Source of the DNA: Acorus gramineus
Lineage: Eukaryota; Streptophyta; Magnoliopsida; Acorales; Acoraceae
Assembly: GCA_030737835.1 (NCBI GenBank)
Contig: CM060850.1
Location: 24,407,774 to 24,471,773, forward strand
Length of the DNA: 64,000 nt
Direction: 5' to 3'
In this document: one piece after another, positions 41,901 through 51,969 of the stretch
Position numbering within the stretch: position 1 is the first letter of the stretch
Layout: the number at the start of each line of letters is the position of its first letter
The notes under the pieces: model-generated
Database searches by the model: none
The model's input: only the letters and a program-made list of their open reading frames with translations
What the model was told of the DNA's origin: nothing
Made by a program: the position numbers and the translations under genes

Positions 41901-43875
41901 ACAAATAGATTTTTGGGCTTATTCATCCATATTCCACCAATCCACCTATTGTCCACCTATTCCACTACCCAAATAGGGGAATAGAGAATTGATTTAAAAT
42001 CAAGGGCATCAACATCATGCTGAAAAAAAGGGTGTGTTATGATTATTCCAAGCTTTAATACATGCATGGATGAATGAAAATAATAGAAAGTCAACAATAT
42101 ATACCTGCTCATACAGGTCCTCCAGCTTCTTACGGGGAAGCTTGAGTTGTGCTACTTGTGGCAATATAGCATCCCACCTTCCACTGTTAATATCCGCAAT
42201 AAATGTTTCAAGACTGTCCACCGTATTTAAAGAGACTTGGCATTCATTTTGCAAGGTTTGAAAAGTTTGATGAAGCGAATTTTCTTTGCAAAATTGAAGC
42301 ACAATTTTAATGACACTGCAAAAAAAAAAAGGATATTATGCGCAAAGTTCTTTTTCCAATCGAAAAAATAGACATTGGATAGGAAAAAGAATGTCTACCA
42401 TTTGCATAATAAACATAATCATCAGCTTCACATCTAAATCTCCACTAAGGGTGTGCTTGTGTATGATAGAAAGTGAAGAAAAGTGATGGAAAGCTAAAAT
42501 TTTCCCCTTGACCATCCCAAAATATTGTGTCTGTGCCAAACAAGGAAAAGAAGAAAAAAAACCCAAACAAGGAAAAGAAAAAAAATCCATCGGTTTCCCA
42601 CCCCTATTTATCTTATTAGGGAAGGTGAGGAAAAAATTTCCCTTCCCCATAAACGAGAATTTGAGAAAAAGTAATAGAAAATGATATTATTACTTTCCAT
42701 TACATACACAAACACCATGAAGATTGGTAAAAACAATGATTTAATTTCCATCAATTTCCGTTTGACATAAATTCTCTCACCTTTTTTCATTTTCCCTTCA
42801 AGATTATGTACAGACACACCCTAACATGGGATTTTTTTTTTTTTGAAGAATGGTAGACTAATGCTACCCCGTGTTCATTGAAAGCAAGGAGGGTTACAGT
42901 AGGCTGAATGTCCAAACAGACGAGCAGGGAGAAGAGAGGAAAAACAGTGATCATGAATGATCACTCAAAGAGAAGAAACATCAAACAAACAAAATGAGCA
43001 TCTCCCCACCCCCTGGTAGAGGATCCATCTAACCAGTAGGGGATCAAAACCTGTGCGCACCTATGGCGCAATAAGAAAACCTCCCTTCCTGAAAATAATG
43101 CACCTCGCACCCGCAATGTTCCTTCCCCACTCTTTCACCAATCCCTCCATGAGCTCCCATAGGTTTACGAAACAGAACTGTTGTGCCTTGGAGATGGAGA
43201 GGATTCATGATAATTAAATTGCCCAACCTCCCACTGGGATGACTGACAATGCCACCGTAGATGGTATGCTTCTATCCTCCGCCTCCGATAAAAATTTCGC
43301 TTCTTGCCACATTTCAAGAGTGCTGGAGAACCCGCCCATAGGGAGTAGACACCCTCCAATCCCGCCCACAAGTTAAGTTACCAAGTTTCAGTGAGCAACA
43401 CCATGACGAGGATATCATGGATGGTCCATGCTTAGAAGTTACAAATATATAGAATAAATCATGCATCAATAGTTGCAATGTAAAGAATAAATTATGCAAC
43501 AAAATTTACACTAGTCTGGGGATTTATGTTCCTCCTTACTCCAGTGCATGCAAGAGAGCTCCCACACCAGTTGGTAGAGAAAACTCCCGTTAAAATCCAG
43601 CAAAGCAAGTTTAGTTGCATATCCAAAAAATCCAGAAAACCAGATGTATTTGATTTCAAACCCTACTAAATCGACAAAAAAAAAAAAGACGACTGATGTT
43701 GAAGGAACATCGAATAACACGAGAACTAAAAGCAATGTCAGAAATAAAAATCAAAACCAACTCTTAATCGCGTAAATACAAGTTTTTTTGGGTGTGGGTG
43801 TGTCAACAAGAGAGGGCGAGAGAGAGAGAGGAAGAAGAAAGCTCACTCTCGAGCTTCTATTTCGAGAGTCGACAT
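23518..43875 (-). CDS. SMU1: SMU1, WD40 spliceosomal protein (16 exons, complete)
   Basis: SMU1 is a nuclear spliceosome protein that acts with RED/IK in B-complex activation and alternative splicing. Coding exons (complement): 43847-43875, 42105-42315, 40986-41138, 39132-39180, 36119-36202, 35909-36012, 34352-34438, 34205-34258, 30675-30770, 29495-29622, 26933-27059, 26704-26763, 26479-26586, 25475-25575, 24178-24229, 23518-23616. All junctions are GT-AG and all phases agree. The total is 1542 nt, 513 aa, the family's normal length. The order is: start [10 protein letters not shown]; LisH about residues 10-42 ([13 protein letters not shown]); CTLH about 44-100; [13 protein letters not shown]; linker with [20 protein letters not shown]; then seven WD40 repeats ([50 protein letters not shown]-like [12 protein letters not shown]). 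It ends KVCKP, where relatives have KLWKP. Introns reach 3.4 kb and hold several MITEs. The start lies 188 bp from a hAT element. Confidence 0.96.
26822..26925. repeat. Tandem duplication of about 52 bp in SMU1 intron 11
   Basis: AACTCAATGCATCAGTTGAAC and the following bases recur as AACTCAATGCATCAGATGAG. The second copy ends close to the exon boundary at 26933, beside the splice donor. Confidence 0.75.
27060..29494. other. SMU1 intron 10 (2.4 kb), possible retroelement remnant
   Basis: No coding exon is seen. The 27560-28700 part has repeated GAACGATC/GAACAATC-like motifs, a TTAAGGGTTTCTTACGTAAAT segment typical of some plant LTRs, and ends in a run of about 20 C at 28691-28710. I suspect an old LTR-derived fragment but cannot delimit it. 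Confidence 0.3.
32150..32843 (+). mobile_element. MITE copy 1, interrupted by a SINE
   Basis: The left end (CCCCTATTTTGGTAG) and the right end (reverse complement TCTCCCTTTTGGGGAG) resemble those of an inverted copy at about 41528-41990. The two share many blocks, including GGAATA..GAGTATAACTATG, TCATCACCTCTTATAAAT and TTTCCCAACGAGA. This copy is longer because a SINE occupies its middle. Confidence 0.75.
32491..32690 (+). mobile_element. SINE family 1, copy 1 (nested in a MITE)
   Basis: The sequence starts CATAGCACAACAGTTCAG, has a B-box-like GGGTTTGAGTTTTGG, and ends with GGGGTCCCTCCGATATCC. It aligns along its whole length with the reverse-complemented segment 50720-50929. The MITE copy at 41.5 kb runs straight through the insertion point (CCATGGTC..AAACAACAAAAA), so this is an insertion. 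Confidence 0.8.
32855..33180. repeat. Tandem duplication, period about 192 bp
   Basis: AAGCATAAGGCAAGAACA occurs at 32855 and again at 33047. The following blocks (GTATTCATTT, TTTATCTTGTATCAT, GCTATCCTATG) recur in the same order. Confidence 0.75.
33859..33946. repeat. Tandem duplication of 44 bp
   Basis: CATAGTAAAAATATC through GCATGATAGG appears twice with two or three substitutions. Confidence 0.9.
35649..35890. mobile_element. TA-flanked palindromic MITE next to an SMU1 splice donor
   Basis: The left arm (TAGTGATATGATACGATCC, CCCTTATCGAGGTATATGC, AATAAAGAAAGC) is repeated inverted in the right arm (GCTTTCTTTATTG, CTCGATAAGG, ATTATCATTTCACTA). Both sides are TA repeats. The right TA run ends about 15 bp from the donor of SMU1 exon 6 (35908/35909). 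Confidence 0.75.
36567..36680. repeat. Short tandem repeats of about 30 bp in SMU1 intron 4
   Basis: The unit TTCTTCTATGAAATATCTTG followed by TCCTCATA occurs about four times with small variations. Confidence 0.85.
38041..38535. repeat. Degenerate tandem duplication, period 264 bp, in SMU1 intron 4
   Basis: CCTAACATGACATGTGGTAC at 38041 and CCTAACATGATATATGGTAC at 38305 start two parallel copies. They share CACCATCTTTATC, GATATTGTC, CCTTGCAT, GGGCTTGTCATCT and the CATGGAGG region, with several indels. Confidence 0.8.
39132..39180 (-). other. SMU1: SMU1 exon 4, a 49-nt microexon-like exon
   Basis: This short exon encodes [16 protein letters not shown] plus one base. It has acceptor GTGACAG and donor CAAG|GTTTTTTC. 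It links the CTLH exon, ending FDPHE, to the [11 protein letters not shown] exon in phase. It is too short for routine gene finding and is set between introns of 2.9 and 1.8 kb. Confidence 0.9.
39377..39942. mobile_element. hAT-type MITE, 566 bp, in SMU1 intron 3
   Basis: The terminal inverted repeats are CATAGTTGTCTGGG and CCCAGACAACTATG. Perfect 8-bp duplications GTGAGAAT lie at 39369-39376 and 39943-39950. The subterminal regions carry CGCCTAGGCG-type motifs. There is no open frame. Confidence 0.92.
41528..41990 (-). mobile_element. MITE copy 2 (inverted relative to copy 1) in SMU1 intron 2
   Basis: Reverse-complemented, it aligns with 32150-32843 except for the SINE there. Its ends CTCCGTTTGAGTAG and, inverted, CCCCTATTTGGGTAG are imperfect terminal repeats. 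It supplies the uninterrupted version of the site where the SINE inserted. Confidence 0.75.
42449..42821. mobile_element. PIF/Harbinger-like MITE, 373 bp, in SMU1 intron 1
   Basis: Starts GGGTGTGCTTGTGTATG and ends CAGACACACCC, with TAA on both sides (42446-42448 and 42822-42824), the 3-bp duplication typical of PIF/Harbinger elements. The interior is rich in purine stretches on one strand and lacks coding sequence. Confidence 0.65.
42830..43846. other. SMU1 intron 1 remainder; possible non-LTR retroelement 3' end
   Basis: A poly-T followed by GAAGAATGGTAGAC at 42832 reads on the minus strand as a 3' end with a poly-A tail. The following about 500 bp are GC-richer than nearby introns. I see no reverse-transcriptase motif, so this is only a possibility. 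Confidence 0.3.
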
Positions 43876-44062
43876 GGTGCGTCGTGGATTTGCGGAGAAC
43901 AAAGTCTCTCTCCTCTCCCCCTCCCAAAGCGAGGGTACTTCGCGCTTAAAGAAAAGAAGAGCTTCTGCTTCACCCCTTCAACAACGATTTTAGTAGGGTT
44001 TCGGATTGGACGACCCGAATGGGTTACTTCTTGGACGTTTGATCCACTCAATTCGTCTTACA

Positions 44063-44964
44063 CAGGCCTGTCAACGGGTTGGGTTCGGGTTGGGTCGGGG
44101 TGGACCCGTCAGGTCCTGTCACGGAACGGGTCCGGGTCCACACCGACCCGACCCGGACCCGACCCGTGACAGGACCCGGCGGATCCGAAGAAATGTGGAC
44201 CCGGACCAGGACCCATCGGACCCGGACCCGGGTCGGGTCCGGGTCCGACCCGACCCGGATGGTTGGGTAAAAAAAAAAAAAAGCTCATGTATTTGTTTGT
44301 CTTATCATTCTATTTGAAATTTTTTTTAATAAAACATTATTGTTAATGAGACTATGTTTGAATATAATTTTATGCAATTCAAAAGAAGTAAATGAATTAT
44401 TAAACAACATCCAAAACAATAATCACTAACATAAAAAAAACATATTAACCTAAATAATAAACATAACTAACCTAAACAACATCCAAAATAATAATCACTA
44501 ACATAAAAAACATATTAACCTAAATAATAAACATAATTAACCTAAACAACATTCAAAACAATAATCACTAACATATTAACCTAAATAATAAACATAAATC
44601 ATGCAACAAACTAATTAATCATACAAATTCAAATGCTAATAAGTTAATTGTCCAAAACAAACCAATTTATAGGCTTGTTATGATTATGATTTATGAACTT
44701 GTAGATACAAAAATAAATTAAGTAAGAAATAAAATTATGTATCAACTAATATTAATGGTCTTATAATATATGAACATATATTAAAAAAAAACAGTCGGGA
44801 ACAACGGGTCGGGGCGGGGTGGACTCTGACCCAACCCGTTTGTATGTTCGGGTCCACCGGGTCGGGTCCAAAACGGATCGGGTCCAAATCGGGTCGGGTA
44901 TATTACACGTGTAATCGGGTCCAAGTCGGGTCGGGTCCAGACCCGGACCCGTTGACAGGCCTGA
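44063..44964. mobile_element. hAT-type element, about 900 bp, upstream of SMU1
   Basis: Ends CAGGCCTGTCAACGGG and CCCGTTGACAGGCCTG are perfect inverted repeats. The flanks GTCTTACA (44055-44062) and CTCTTACA (44965-44972) agree at seven of eight bases. The subterminal arms consist of GGGTCGGGT-type repeats and the middle is AT-rich with a tandem repeat at 44404-44598. It starts 188 bp upstream of the SMU1 ATG. Confidence 0.85.
44404..44598. repeat. Three tandem copies of about 70 bp inside a hAT element
   Basis: The unit AACAACATCCAAAACAATAA then TCACTAACAT ... TATTAACCTAAATAATAAAC recurs three times, the last shortened. Confidence 0.88.
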
Positions 44965-45124
44965 CTCTTACAGACCCTTCTGATGGTCCAAAATTGGTTG
45001 CCCTGGAACTAAATTTTTTTATGTTTATAAAAAAAATATATATTAATTTATTGGTATGAATTTCAATTGTTAAGTGAATATTTTAAATATATATATATAA
45101 ATTGTCAGATTGCATTAAGCATCG

Positions 45125-45570
45125 ACAATGGGCCAGGCCATAGCTAAATAGATGGGCCCGGGCCTGAACGGGCCTGCCGGGCCGGGCTAGGGATTTGGGT
45201 CCACGAGGGGGCCTACTAGCCCAGATTCTTAACAAATTTATTTTTTGAATTTTTTTTATTTGTCAATTTTAAGTTACACATTTTTATATTAATTTTAAAA
45301 TATAATATTGAAATTAATTAAACGTATAATATTTATTGAAAAATATTTACACCCATTGATTTTCAAAAATAAAACATACAATGAATTAATTAATCGAGAA
45401 ATTGCATCTCTACATCACAGCTAAAAACAGAAACAGATAGATGGGGGCGACCCCGTCCTTCACTTGGCATGGGGTGCATGGCCTCCCATGGCCTGCGGGG
45501 CCAGGCTCATGTGCGGGCTACGGGCTGGCTAGCAGGTCGGGCCCGATTAATAAGCCATGCCATTGCCAAC
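45125..45570. mobile_element. Probable hAT-like element with GGGCCCGG-rich ends
   Basis: The left end (ACAATGGGCCAGGCCATAG) and the inverted right end (GGCAATGGCATGGCTTATT) are similar. Both are followed by GGGCCCG-rich DNA and the centre is AT-rich, the same architecture as the neighbouring hAT elements. I found no clear target duplication. Confidence 0.5.
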
Positions 45571-48068
45571 TAATAACTCTGACCTCGTACAAAGTTAGAC
45601 ATATCATTTTTAAATTTTTTGTGTTTTGTGCCTTTATTTGCACTCCGTATCTTATCTTGAATCATGGTGGAAGTTTCATGTACACTAAATAGAGCATAAT
45701 TTTAGGTGATCTTTAGATCTAAAATATTTGGGTTTCTGTTTTGGTACACTAAATCTTATATTTAAAAATCAATCTATGATCATATATAACTTTTAAAAAA
45801 TTAGTTTATGATGGTTTCAAGTTTTCCATTTTTTTATAATATTATTTGAGGATGATTATGATATTTAAAAAAAAAATTGAAATTTTAAGTATAATTTGTC
45901 ATTTTTAAGAAGATTTTATTTTATTTTAAAATTTTGGATTTTAGATAATTATTCATATTGGTGGAGTTATTTTTTATGATTATGATTCACGAGAGTATTT
46001 TTTACTTTAGATTTTTTTTGTATATTTTCAATGAAATTTTTTTAAGATTAGGTGATATCTAATTCTTGGTTTTGTTTTTAAAATTTATATTTCTTATTTT
46101 TTGTGTGGAGGTTGATAGGTTATTTAATTAGCGTTTGGAAATGCGTTTGAACTTACTTTTGTTTTTTTTTTAAGTAAAAAATACAAATGTGTTTCCAAAC
46201 TTTTCATTAAAAATAAACATAATTAAAAAGTTAACTACAACTTTTAATACAAAAATTATATTTTTTAAAATAATAATAATTTTTAAGCCTCAATTTATAG
46301 ACCCCATTTCAAACCCCACACGTGTAATCCCTGTTTTACCCTTGGAAGAGCATTTTCCGGTTTTTTGATAATCGAATTCAATCATTCATATCGTTATGTG
46401 TGAAAAACAATCGAATTCAATTGTTTGTTTATCACGATCCAACAGGTTGATTTACATCTCATCTATTTTATGAAATTAAAACTTAAGTCCGATTCATTTT
46501 TAGAGAGGAATTTCTCATTTTTTGTTCTTGCATTCGATCATTTTGTATCTGGTATTAGTAATGGCGATCATTTCTTGTTTGCCTCTTTCGATTTTTTTTT
46601 AATTGAAATGTTATTTAGTGAGTTGAATTTTATTATTTCGCATGTGTATTTCCTTCCTAATCATCAAATTAAATCTGTTTAATTATTGATGTTGATATGG
46701 ATGTTATTCTCTCTGTATTAATTATTTTTATATAAGAATGTGTAATCGTTTATATGAATTATTCAATTCATTGACATTTGTGCGACTAGATTTTTTTTAT
46801 TTAAATTTAGATACATTTTAAATGTATCTAAATATTTTAAGCATTTGTTACTCCGTGATTGTAGTGATGTTATGAAGGTTTTATTTGTTTATATTAGATA
46901 GATTTGCTGGTTTATCTGGTTTATATTGTTAGCAACACACTTTCATTAAATTCAGTGGCATTGTTATGTTGTAATGCTATGCAAGCATATGAATTAATTT
47001 TAGTTTCATTCATCAATATTGATATATTTCAAATGTATCTTAATGCAAAATCATTGTAATCAAAGTCGGCTTGGCCTTCCAAAGCCTTCAGCATATGCTC
47101 CCTGATATGTGAAGCATTTGGTCTCTTCGCTGCCTTAAACCTCCGTTGAATCAAATGAAGGGTAGTATTGTCACTTCAATTTTTACATTTTTCAAAAATC
47201 AAACGGAGAATCAATAGGGGATTGACATCTGTTGGGGATTCTCGTTGGGGCCTAATTTTTTGGTGTCCAAGTAGTAAAACTCTTTTTTAAAAGACATAGA
47301 AAATGAGTTTTCTAACAATCAAATTTATTTAAATCATTTTATTTAAAATCTTATTTTTTAATACGTTCTACACACAGTAGAATAGAATGATAGTCTCATT
47401 TTAAGTGGGTTTTTTAGGATTAGACGGACGTGATTCATGAGTATCATTGGTGTTTAGGTAACAGATTTCAGAGGTGCTGGAGAGTAGATTGCCCATAAAC
47501 CAAGGTGGAGGAGATGAAAGTTGAATGAATGGCCACCCCAAGAGACCCTAAATAGCGAAAGGATCGCTTAAAGTGACACCCATATGATGCCTATCACAGG
47601 CCTTTGATGTTTATTTTGTCGAAAAAGAAAAATTGATTAAGAAATCAAATATGAACAAATGAATCTCATATCTCATTTTTTGGATTGTGTATATCTTTCT
47701 ATCATGACGTGCAAGCCTATTTTTGAAGTCACATAGCTGTTAGATTTTTTACATGCATAGCCATGTAGATATATTCACAAAGATTTAGGTCCTACATTTT
47801 CAGACTTGACTGTAGACTTATGTCTCATTAGATAGAGTGACCTAGACATTTTCATGCAAATAGGGATGTATGTATACGAGAATCTAACATATCTTCAAAA
47901 TCATAAATAGAACATGCACACCCCAGGGAAACCTTCCTCGGTAAAAGTTGGAATTTCATTGGTAAAACCTTTTTTCAAGGAAATATAATCACATTGGTAA
48001 TTGTTTTAACTCGGGAAAAAAAAGAAAATTACTTTCCCAGTAGAAGAATTCCCAATGAAGCATGCATC
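45571..48068. other. Intergenic AT-rich DNA, no supported gene
   Basis: Long T-rich and A-rich stretches. Frames such as 46425-46682 have no recognisable motif. Confidence 0.5.
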
Positions 48069-48618
48069 TAGGCCTGTCAACAGGTCACGGGTTGACCCGG
48101 ACCTGACCAGATAAAAGGCGTAAATACTTTATCCAAAGGACCCAACAATCAAAACGGGTCGGGTCTGAGTCCACCCCGACCCGATCCTATGGACCCGATT
48201 GACTCAACCCAAAGATTATGTAATTTTTTTTTATTTATGATCCAACCTAAATTCAACCAAACATTTATAACTAAATATTGAATAATCGTTTAAAATTTTA
48301 AACATTTGAAATATTTTTACAACATTTTGACTTCAAGTAAAAGCATAATAATCCAAACTGTATTCCAAATGTTCTCTCATAAAACATTTAAAAATCAAAA
48401 TAGTGAAGAACTATTTATAATATATTAGACTCTATTAAAAAGAAAAAAAAATGAAGCCATTGTAGGCTCTTAAAAAGTTTTTGAATTTCTCTTTGTATGG
48501 CCTGAACTTGTTAATAGGTCGACCCGACCTGACCCGAGACCCAATATAGACTCGACCCGAAGGACCTGACAATCAAACGGGTTCGGGGGCCCCCGGACTC
48601 GACCCGTTGACAAGCCTA
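48069..48618. mobile_element. hAT-type MITE, 550 bp, related to the element at 44.1 kb
   Basis: Ends TAGGCCTGTCAACAGG and, inverted, TAGGCTTGTCAACGGG. The flanks CATGCATC (48061-48068) and CATGGATC (48619-48626) agree at seven of eight bases. The arms carry GACCCGACC repeats. Confidence 0.85.
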
Positions 48619-48644
48619 CATGGATCCTTGACAAAAAAAAAAAA

Positions 48645-49091
48645 GATTTTTAGTTTTAAGTCTATGTAAATATGTCTATTTAGGGATCGGTCCTTCACTT
48701 CTTCATATTTCTTTTTTAATCCCCATATTCAACCGCTTATTTGATTTTTAGTCCCTCCGTCAAACGTCCGTCCATACATTGTTAATTTGATAAATGTGAT
48801 TTATTTTTAAGTCCCTATAAACTATGTCATTTAGTGATTAGTCCCTTTCCTTTTCATATTTTACAGGGACTAATCGCTAAATAACATAATTTATAGGGAC
48901 TGTTAACTAAATAACATAGTTCATAGAGACTTAAAAATAAAATCACATTTCACAAATTAACAACAGACGTTTTGACGGAGAGACTAATAACTAAATAGAC
49001 GGTTGAATATGGGAACTAAAAAAGAAATATGAAGAAATATAAGACTGATCCCTAAATAGGCATGTTTACATGGACTTCAAACTAAAAATCC
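48645..49091. mobile_element. Fold-back MITE, copy B
   Basis: Nearly the whole element is a palindrome centred near 48862. It is clearly related to copy A at 9138 (shared CAAACGTCCGTCCATACA, GGTTGAATATGGG, CTAAATAGGCATGTTTA). It sits in poly-A on both sides and begins only 26 bp after the hAT element. Confidence 0.8.
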
Positions 49092-49431
49092 AAAAAAAAA
49101 ATCATTTACCAACTAGTAAATCCTATTACCCCGGAAATTTTTCCTTGGGAAAAGCTTCATGAAGTCCACTTCAACCTGTTACATAACAGTCTGCGAACCC
49201 TTTTGATACTTGTAAGCTATTTTTTATTTTCCAGCACATGTATAACCATTGGAAGAATCCAGATTTTTTTTAAAAATAACACTACGTCCAACAGAAAAAA
49301 TACATAAACGACAACAATAATAAAAGTTCTGTAAGGTACATGTTCCCGTTGATGACTCAAAAATCAATCCCTCTAGAGAGCACGAACTTCTTTCAAAAAA
49401 AAAAAAGAGGTGACACTTACTTCTGGCATTC

Positions 49432-49515
49432 ACATTGAGCACCACGGGCCCTTCTTCTATCTTGTATGCTTGGTGACTTATTGACTCCAATAACTCCATT
49501 GAAGCTGCAGAGACA
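49432..49515 (-). other. Unassigned candidate exon
   Basis: On the minus strand a segment of about 84 bp is bounded by a good acceptor (GTCTCTGCAG) and a good donor (AGAA|GTAAGTG). One frame reads SMELLESISHQAYKIEEGP and then VVLNVNAR. I do not recognise the protein and found no partner exons with matching phase nearby. It may be a relic of a lost gene or chance. Confidence 0.25.
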
Positions 49516-50719
49516 TTAACGGATAAAATCAGCTTCGGGTACATTAATTTTACACATCTGAAATAGTTTCTCAATGCAGAAAAAAAAAAATTCACATTTT
49601 CATGCACAATTAGGCAGACAATCAACTTTAATTATTTCTACAAACCACAAAACAATTTAGATCATAAAAGGGTCTAAAAATAACTGGAATGAAATATCCT
49701 ATTATCTTTTGAGAAAAATAGTTGCATTACATAATATGAAAAATTGGATTAAAGCAACAGTCACGACTGATATTGAAGGAAGAACAAAGTTCTGAATCAT
49801 GTTCTTAAAACACCTACCATGTCCAATTCGAAAACCTTCAGTCATTAACCGACATTCCTCCCCATGGTAGTTAGTTCACAACCCCAACTAACACTTTTTA
49901 GTAAAGAAATATCAGGTACACTGTTGATAAACAAGGTTTGATGAGGGGTAAATTAATGGTGATATTCATGGGTTTGTGGAATTTCTATTAGTGCCTTATT
50001 TTTTTTTTAAAAAAAAAAAATATGGTAAATATGATTTTTATTACTGTCTCTATGTTTCCTGAACATCCAACTTAATCTTACTTGGAATGAATGTGAACAC
50101 CACTTAAAATAAATGTGAACTATGGGCAATGCTTAGATTTTCATCAGGTGAAACTGGATCCCACACTTGTCTATCTACAGATTTTTTTCTGCCAAACAGA
50201 ACACTAGAAATGATGTGAAGAGATGTGTGGAAAAAGACACCACACTAAGCTGGACAACCTAAAAAACTAATACAGGTGGTGGAGACATGGATGCTTCATC
50301 AACTTGAAAACTGGATGTGTGGATGAATGAACAAACAAGCAATCACTTCACTTATGCAAAGGCCATATGGAAAATAACAGGCTTCTAATTTTCATCAGCC
50401 ATACCTCTCTCTTTATAGGAATTAGAAAACACCTCGAAGTGATTCCCTTATAGAAAACTACCAAATTCAGATTTTTTTTTTTTTTGAGTGAAATGGTAGA
50501 CAACTTGCCTCCATTTTATTACCAAACAGAATCTTATTTTGTAGATAAATTAATTTTGGGACATGGCCCATTCACTATTGATCCTCCACAGCAAACAGGA
50601 GCATATTCAACACTCAAATTAAACAGTGTTATGAGCATATTCAACACTCAAATTAAACTGAGTTAGCCTATCTTGAAAGAGGAGCCACAGAAAACTTTAA
50701 TGTTGAGAGGGGCCATGTT
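49516..50719. other. Intergenic DNA, no supported gene
   Basis: AT-rich sequence. A poly-T at 50470-50484 followed by GAGTGAAATGGTAGAC may be a reversed retroelement tail. A 34-bp direct repeat (GAGCATATTCAACACTCAAA...) lies at 50599-50660. Confidence 0.45.
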
Positions 50720-50929
50720 TTTTTTTTTTTATATCGGAGGGACTCCCCGTGGCTGATCTTACGACCAAACTGGGAAAGCTACCTTCGCATGTGTGTCTCT
50801 GGTCCTACGGAAAATTCTTTTAAATTTCGCCTAACAAACAGGAGGTATGACACAGCACCAAGACTCGAATCCAAGACCTACCCTTAACACAGGTAAACCC
50901 TGAACCGTTATGCTATGGCGACTGAGGAC
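50720..50929 (-). mobile_element. SINE family 1, copy 2, with 16-bp target duplication
   Basis: On the minus strand the head reads CGCCATAGCATAACGGTTCAG, the B-box-like block is GGATTCGAGTCTTGG, and the tail ends CCCTCCGATAT plus poly-A. The flanking direct repeats TGAGAGGGGCCATGTT (50704-50719 and 50930-50945) are perfect. The element aligns with 32491-32690. Confidence 0.9.
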
Positions 50930-51608
50930 TGAGAGGGGCCATGTTATACCATATTTTCTTGCTTTATGAAGCCAAAGACACGTTGAGTGGTCGACTCTTT
51001 TTCCGTAACCCTTTATCAATGAAGCCCTCCAAAAGATGAGGTATCCATAAGTCCAGCGAAACAAGATACTTCTCAACTTATCTTCAAAAAAAAAAGGATA
51101 CTCCTTAACCTCCTTTGGTTAAGTCAACAAACCTCCCACCTCTATAAAAGAGGTCAAGAGATCAATTCCTAGAGAGCACCATTCCTCAAGAGAGAAAAAA
51201 AAAAACTCCATCTGGATATTTTTCTCCTTGTTACCTCCCAGTGGCCCCCCCACCTCCCCCGGCCCGCACCATCAACCCACCAGAACTTTCGAACCCTACC
51301 CACCTAATTTGTCAACAAAACAAAAAAATTCTGGGGAAATGCATCCTCAAAGGCATCAATCTGCACCAATCCGACATCCAGAAACAAGTCTGAAGACCCC
51401 TCCCCATGTGGCCATGTCCCAGGCAATCGTCTAGTCCAACTCGTCCCCAATATTGGTCTTTGTTTTGAATGAACATGAATAATTCTAATTTTCAATTCAT
51501 GTATATAAACATGTACACTAAACATACATAATTATTTAACGGAAAAAAGAGATGTGAATATGTACTCAAAAACACTTAAAAGAGGGGCTCCTCTTCAATT
51601 ATTTTAAG

Positions 51609-51795
51609 GGAGTATTTGAATGTGGGTTTGAAAAGATTATAGATTTACAGGAATCTAATTTCCCTAAACCCGTTTCCAAAAAAAAAAAAAGTTGTAGTTT
51701 AATTAAAAGCTAGAGACACAGTCTTACAAATAAGAAACCAGAAGCTAGCTTTTTAAAGAATAGCTAATTCTCAAACCTACATCCAAACACACCAA
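51609..51795. mobile_element. Possible small MITE downstream of EG16
   Basis: GTATTTGAATGTGGGTTTGA at the left and, inverted, GTGTTTGGATGTAGGTTTGA at the right form imperfect terminal repeats of about 20 bp. The target duplication is unclear. Confidence 0.5.
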
Positions 51796-51969
51796 GTCGA
51801 ACCCAATACTGTCCCAATCATGAATGATTGCCAAGAGCAATCACATTATATTCCACAACAAAAGCATAATATTGATAGTGATGAAAAAAAAAAAAAAGGA
51901 CATGGACATCACACAAAAACAATTAGATTCACTAAAAACAGGGAGAAGAGGAAGAAGAACAAAACCCTT

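Noticed and set aside
43792..44317. Frames rich in Gly-Ser-Gly or Asp-Pro repeats near SMU1
   Set aside because: They translate the GGGTCGGGT subterminal repeats of the hAT element and are not genes.
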